Assembly: GCF_900110555.1 (NCBI RefSeq)
Contig: NZ_FOEE01000020.1
Location: 19,243 to 83,242 of the forward strand
Origin: Trujillonella endophytica
Lineage (GTDB): Bacteria > Actinomycetota > Actinomycetes > Mycobacteriales > Geodermatophilaceae
DNA length: 64,000 nucleotides
Reading direction: 5' to 3'
Shown one piece after another: positions 63,109 through 64,000 of the stretch. Below the pieces are notes generated by a model, which did no database searches, had not been told where the DNA came from, and saw only the letters and a program-made list of their open reading frames with translations. The translations under genes were made by a program, and so were the position numbers. Position 1 is the stretch's first letter, and each line of letters opens with the position of its first letter.

Positions 63109-63495
63109 TCAGAGGGCTGCGGTGCCCTCCAGCGCCGTGTTGTCCGGGTCCCGGAAGTTCACGACGTGTGCGTACTCGGTGGTCCGGATCGGCGTCCACG
63201 TCGTGCCCGCAGCTGCCAGCCGCTCGACCAGCTCATCGAGGTCCGCCCGGCCGGCGTAGGTGAAGGACAGATGGTCCAGGCCGCAGCGCGTCTCGTCGAA
63301 CGCCTCGCCGGCGCTCGCTGCGTGCTGCCGGAGCACCAGCACGGTGCCGTCCTCGAGCGTGCCGTAGGCGAACGTGGTGGTGTCGGTGGAGCCCCGCATC
63401 TGCTGCGTCCAACCGAGAACGGTCGAGTACCACTCGCTGCTCGTGTTCAGGTCACTGACCGTCAGGCCGACGTGCGAGATCCCCTGGATGCTCAT
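63109..63495 (-). CDS. VOC-family protein
   Basis: A 128-aa glyoxalase-fold protein: MSIQGISHVGLTVSDLNTSSEWYSTVLGW, LEDGTVLVLRQHAA, CGLDHLSFTYAGRADLDELVERL and NFRDPDNTALEGT. His in ISHVGL, His in LDHLSF and Glu in ALEGT are at metal-ligand positions of the family. GGGGAGG precedes the ATG. Separate from the SGNH gene and from the IS element that follows at 63649. Confidence 0.85.
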   Translation of the reverse strand: MSIQGISHVGLTVSDLNTSSEWYSTVLGWTQQMRGSTDTTTFAYGTLEDGTVLVLRQHAASAGEAFDETRCGLDHLSFTYAGRADLDELVERLAAAGTTWTPIRTTEYAHVVNFRDPDNTALEGTAAL

Positions 63496-63648
63496 GCCAC
63501 CTCCCCGTGGGGCACGCACGCTATCGAAAGGCTTCCGGGAATGGGAACCCCGGCGGCCCGGTTCCCCGAAAACCGCGGGGCGCGGACCCGACGAGGGCGC
63601 GAACGGGCAACGTCGCTGGTCAACGCGCCGTATCGGTGGGCCCCGTGG

Positions 63649-63739
63649 TGTCCTGGCTCAAGACATCCCGGACAGATGTCTCGAGACATACCAGGACTGA
63701 TGTCCCAGGTCATCCCGGACAGCCGGTCGAGGCTCGGCC
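63649..63739. repeat. Left end region of an IS481-type element
   Basis: Starts at TGTCCTGG (63649, possible left tip) and holds a perfect 14-bp palindrome ATGTCTCGAGACAT (63676-63689) plus a 12-bp direct repeat CATCCCGGACAG (63664-63675 and 63711-63722). The block is distinctly less GC-rich than its flanks. The right end is outside the window, so target duplication cannot be checked. Confidence 0.6.
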
Positions 63740-64000
63740 ATGTCCAAAGCCCGACTGGTCATCACCGCGATCGAGGTCGAGGGCCGGACGCCGGCTGAGG
63801 TCATCGCCGCCTATGGCGTCTCCCGGTCCTGGCTCTACGAGCTGCTCAAGCGCTACCGAGCCGAGGGTGAGGCCGCCTTCGCGCCGCGCTCCCGACGGCC
63901 CCACAAGTCACCGCGCGCCACGCCACCGGCGACCATCGAGCTGGTCCTGCAACTACGCAAGCAGCTGCGCGACACCGGACTGGACGCCGGCGCCGACACC
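63740..64000 (+). mobile_element. IS481-family transposase, 3'-truncated by the window edge
   Basis: The first 87 codons are visible and open to the edge. They encode an N-terminal helix-turn-helix module: ITAIEVEGRTPAEVIAAYGVSRSWLYELLKRYRAEGEAAF, then PRSRRPHKSPRATPPATIELVLQLRKQLRDTGLDAG, the characteristic start of actinobacterial IS481-type transposases that continue into an integrase (DDE) core. The core lies outside the window. Copy is intact as far as seen. Confidence 0.85.

Noticed and set aside
61846..63798. Long forward frame across the SGNH and VOC genes
   Set aside because: Antisense shadow. The reverse strand gives intact catalytic blocks and ribosome sites.

Overview
This 64 kb window comes from a very high-GC actinobacterium: strong G/C third-position bias, many GTG starts, many 4-bp ATGA/GTGA overlaps, short palindromic repeats, and an IS481-type transposase at the right edge. 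Gene content and style suggest the Geodermatophilaceae (Blastococcus, Geodermatophilus or Modestobacter-like). That placement is inference, as no marker gene is present. No rRNA, tRNA or CRISPR array was seen. The window begins inside an amidohydrolase gene and ends inside a transposase gene.

Layout. (1) 1-9357: a catabolic cluster. A forward operon encodes an amidohydrolase (5'-truncated), a KstD-like flavin dehydrogenase, an SDR, two tandem NTF2-fold proteins and a TetR regulator, followed by a separately promoted VOC protein. Facing it is a reverse operon for E1 alpha, E1 beta, a free-standing lipoyl domain, a SnoaL-like protein and a Rieske oxygenase. The same inverted repeat, GCAAG-N6-CTTGC, lies in front of the VOC gene and of the E1 operon. 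(2) 9482-23000: a HrpA-type DEAH helicase carrying a palindromic repeat in its reading frame, a MarR/MFS efflux pair, two acyl-CoA dehydrogenases, a hidden 56-aa membrane peptide, a YihY-family membrane protein, a hemerythrin-like protein and a lone osmolyte-type binding lipoprotein. (3) 22899-26972: a tightly overlapped four-gene envelope operon (PAP2-kinase fusion, lipoprotein, flippase-like membrane protein, PAP2 phosphatase). (4) 26997-36991: class II aldolase family protein, PHA synthase and PHA depolymerase, zinc metallopeptidase, GGDEF/EAL protein, enoyl-CoA hydratase family protein and type-2 argininosuccinate synthase with an ARG box. (5) 37000-45800: a REP-like repeat cluster, an uncharacterised paralogous protein pair with a coupled small ORF, an ABC exporter coupled to XRE and DUF2975 genes, and an AraC-VOC-UvrA-like trio.

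(6) 45782-60095: a flavin oxidoreductase, a small membrane protein, then a second catabolic cluster. It holds a second amidohydrolase, an SDR, a double-domain CaiB-type CoA transferase, an enoyl-CoA hydratase, two pairs of zinc-ribbon/OB protein plus thiolase-fold protein, another SDR, a MaoC-type hydratase, a TetR regulator and a GntP-type permease. Three related inverted repeats built on GTTCT/AGAAC half-sites lie at its internal promoters, suggesting one local regulator. (7) 60307-64000: an APH-fold protein, a Tat-exported SGNH hydrolase, a VOC protein and the IS481-type element.

Taken together, the two large clusters look like CoA-dependent degradation routes for bulky cyclic substrates (steroid-, terpenoid- or aromatic-like). 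In the second, CoA activation or transfer, hydration, dehydrogenation, and thiolytic or retro-aldol cleavage are all represented, with candidate self-contained regulation. The substrate cannot be read from the sequence.
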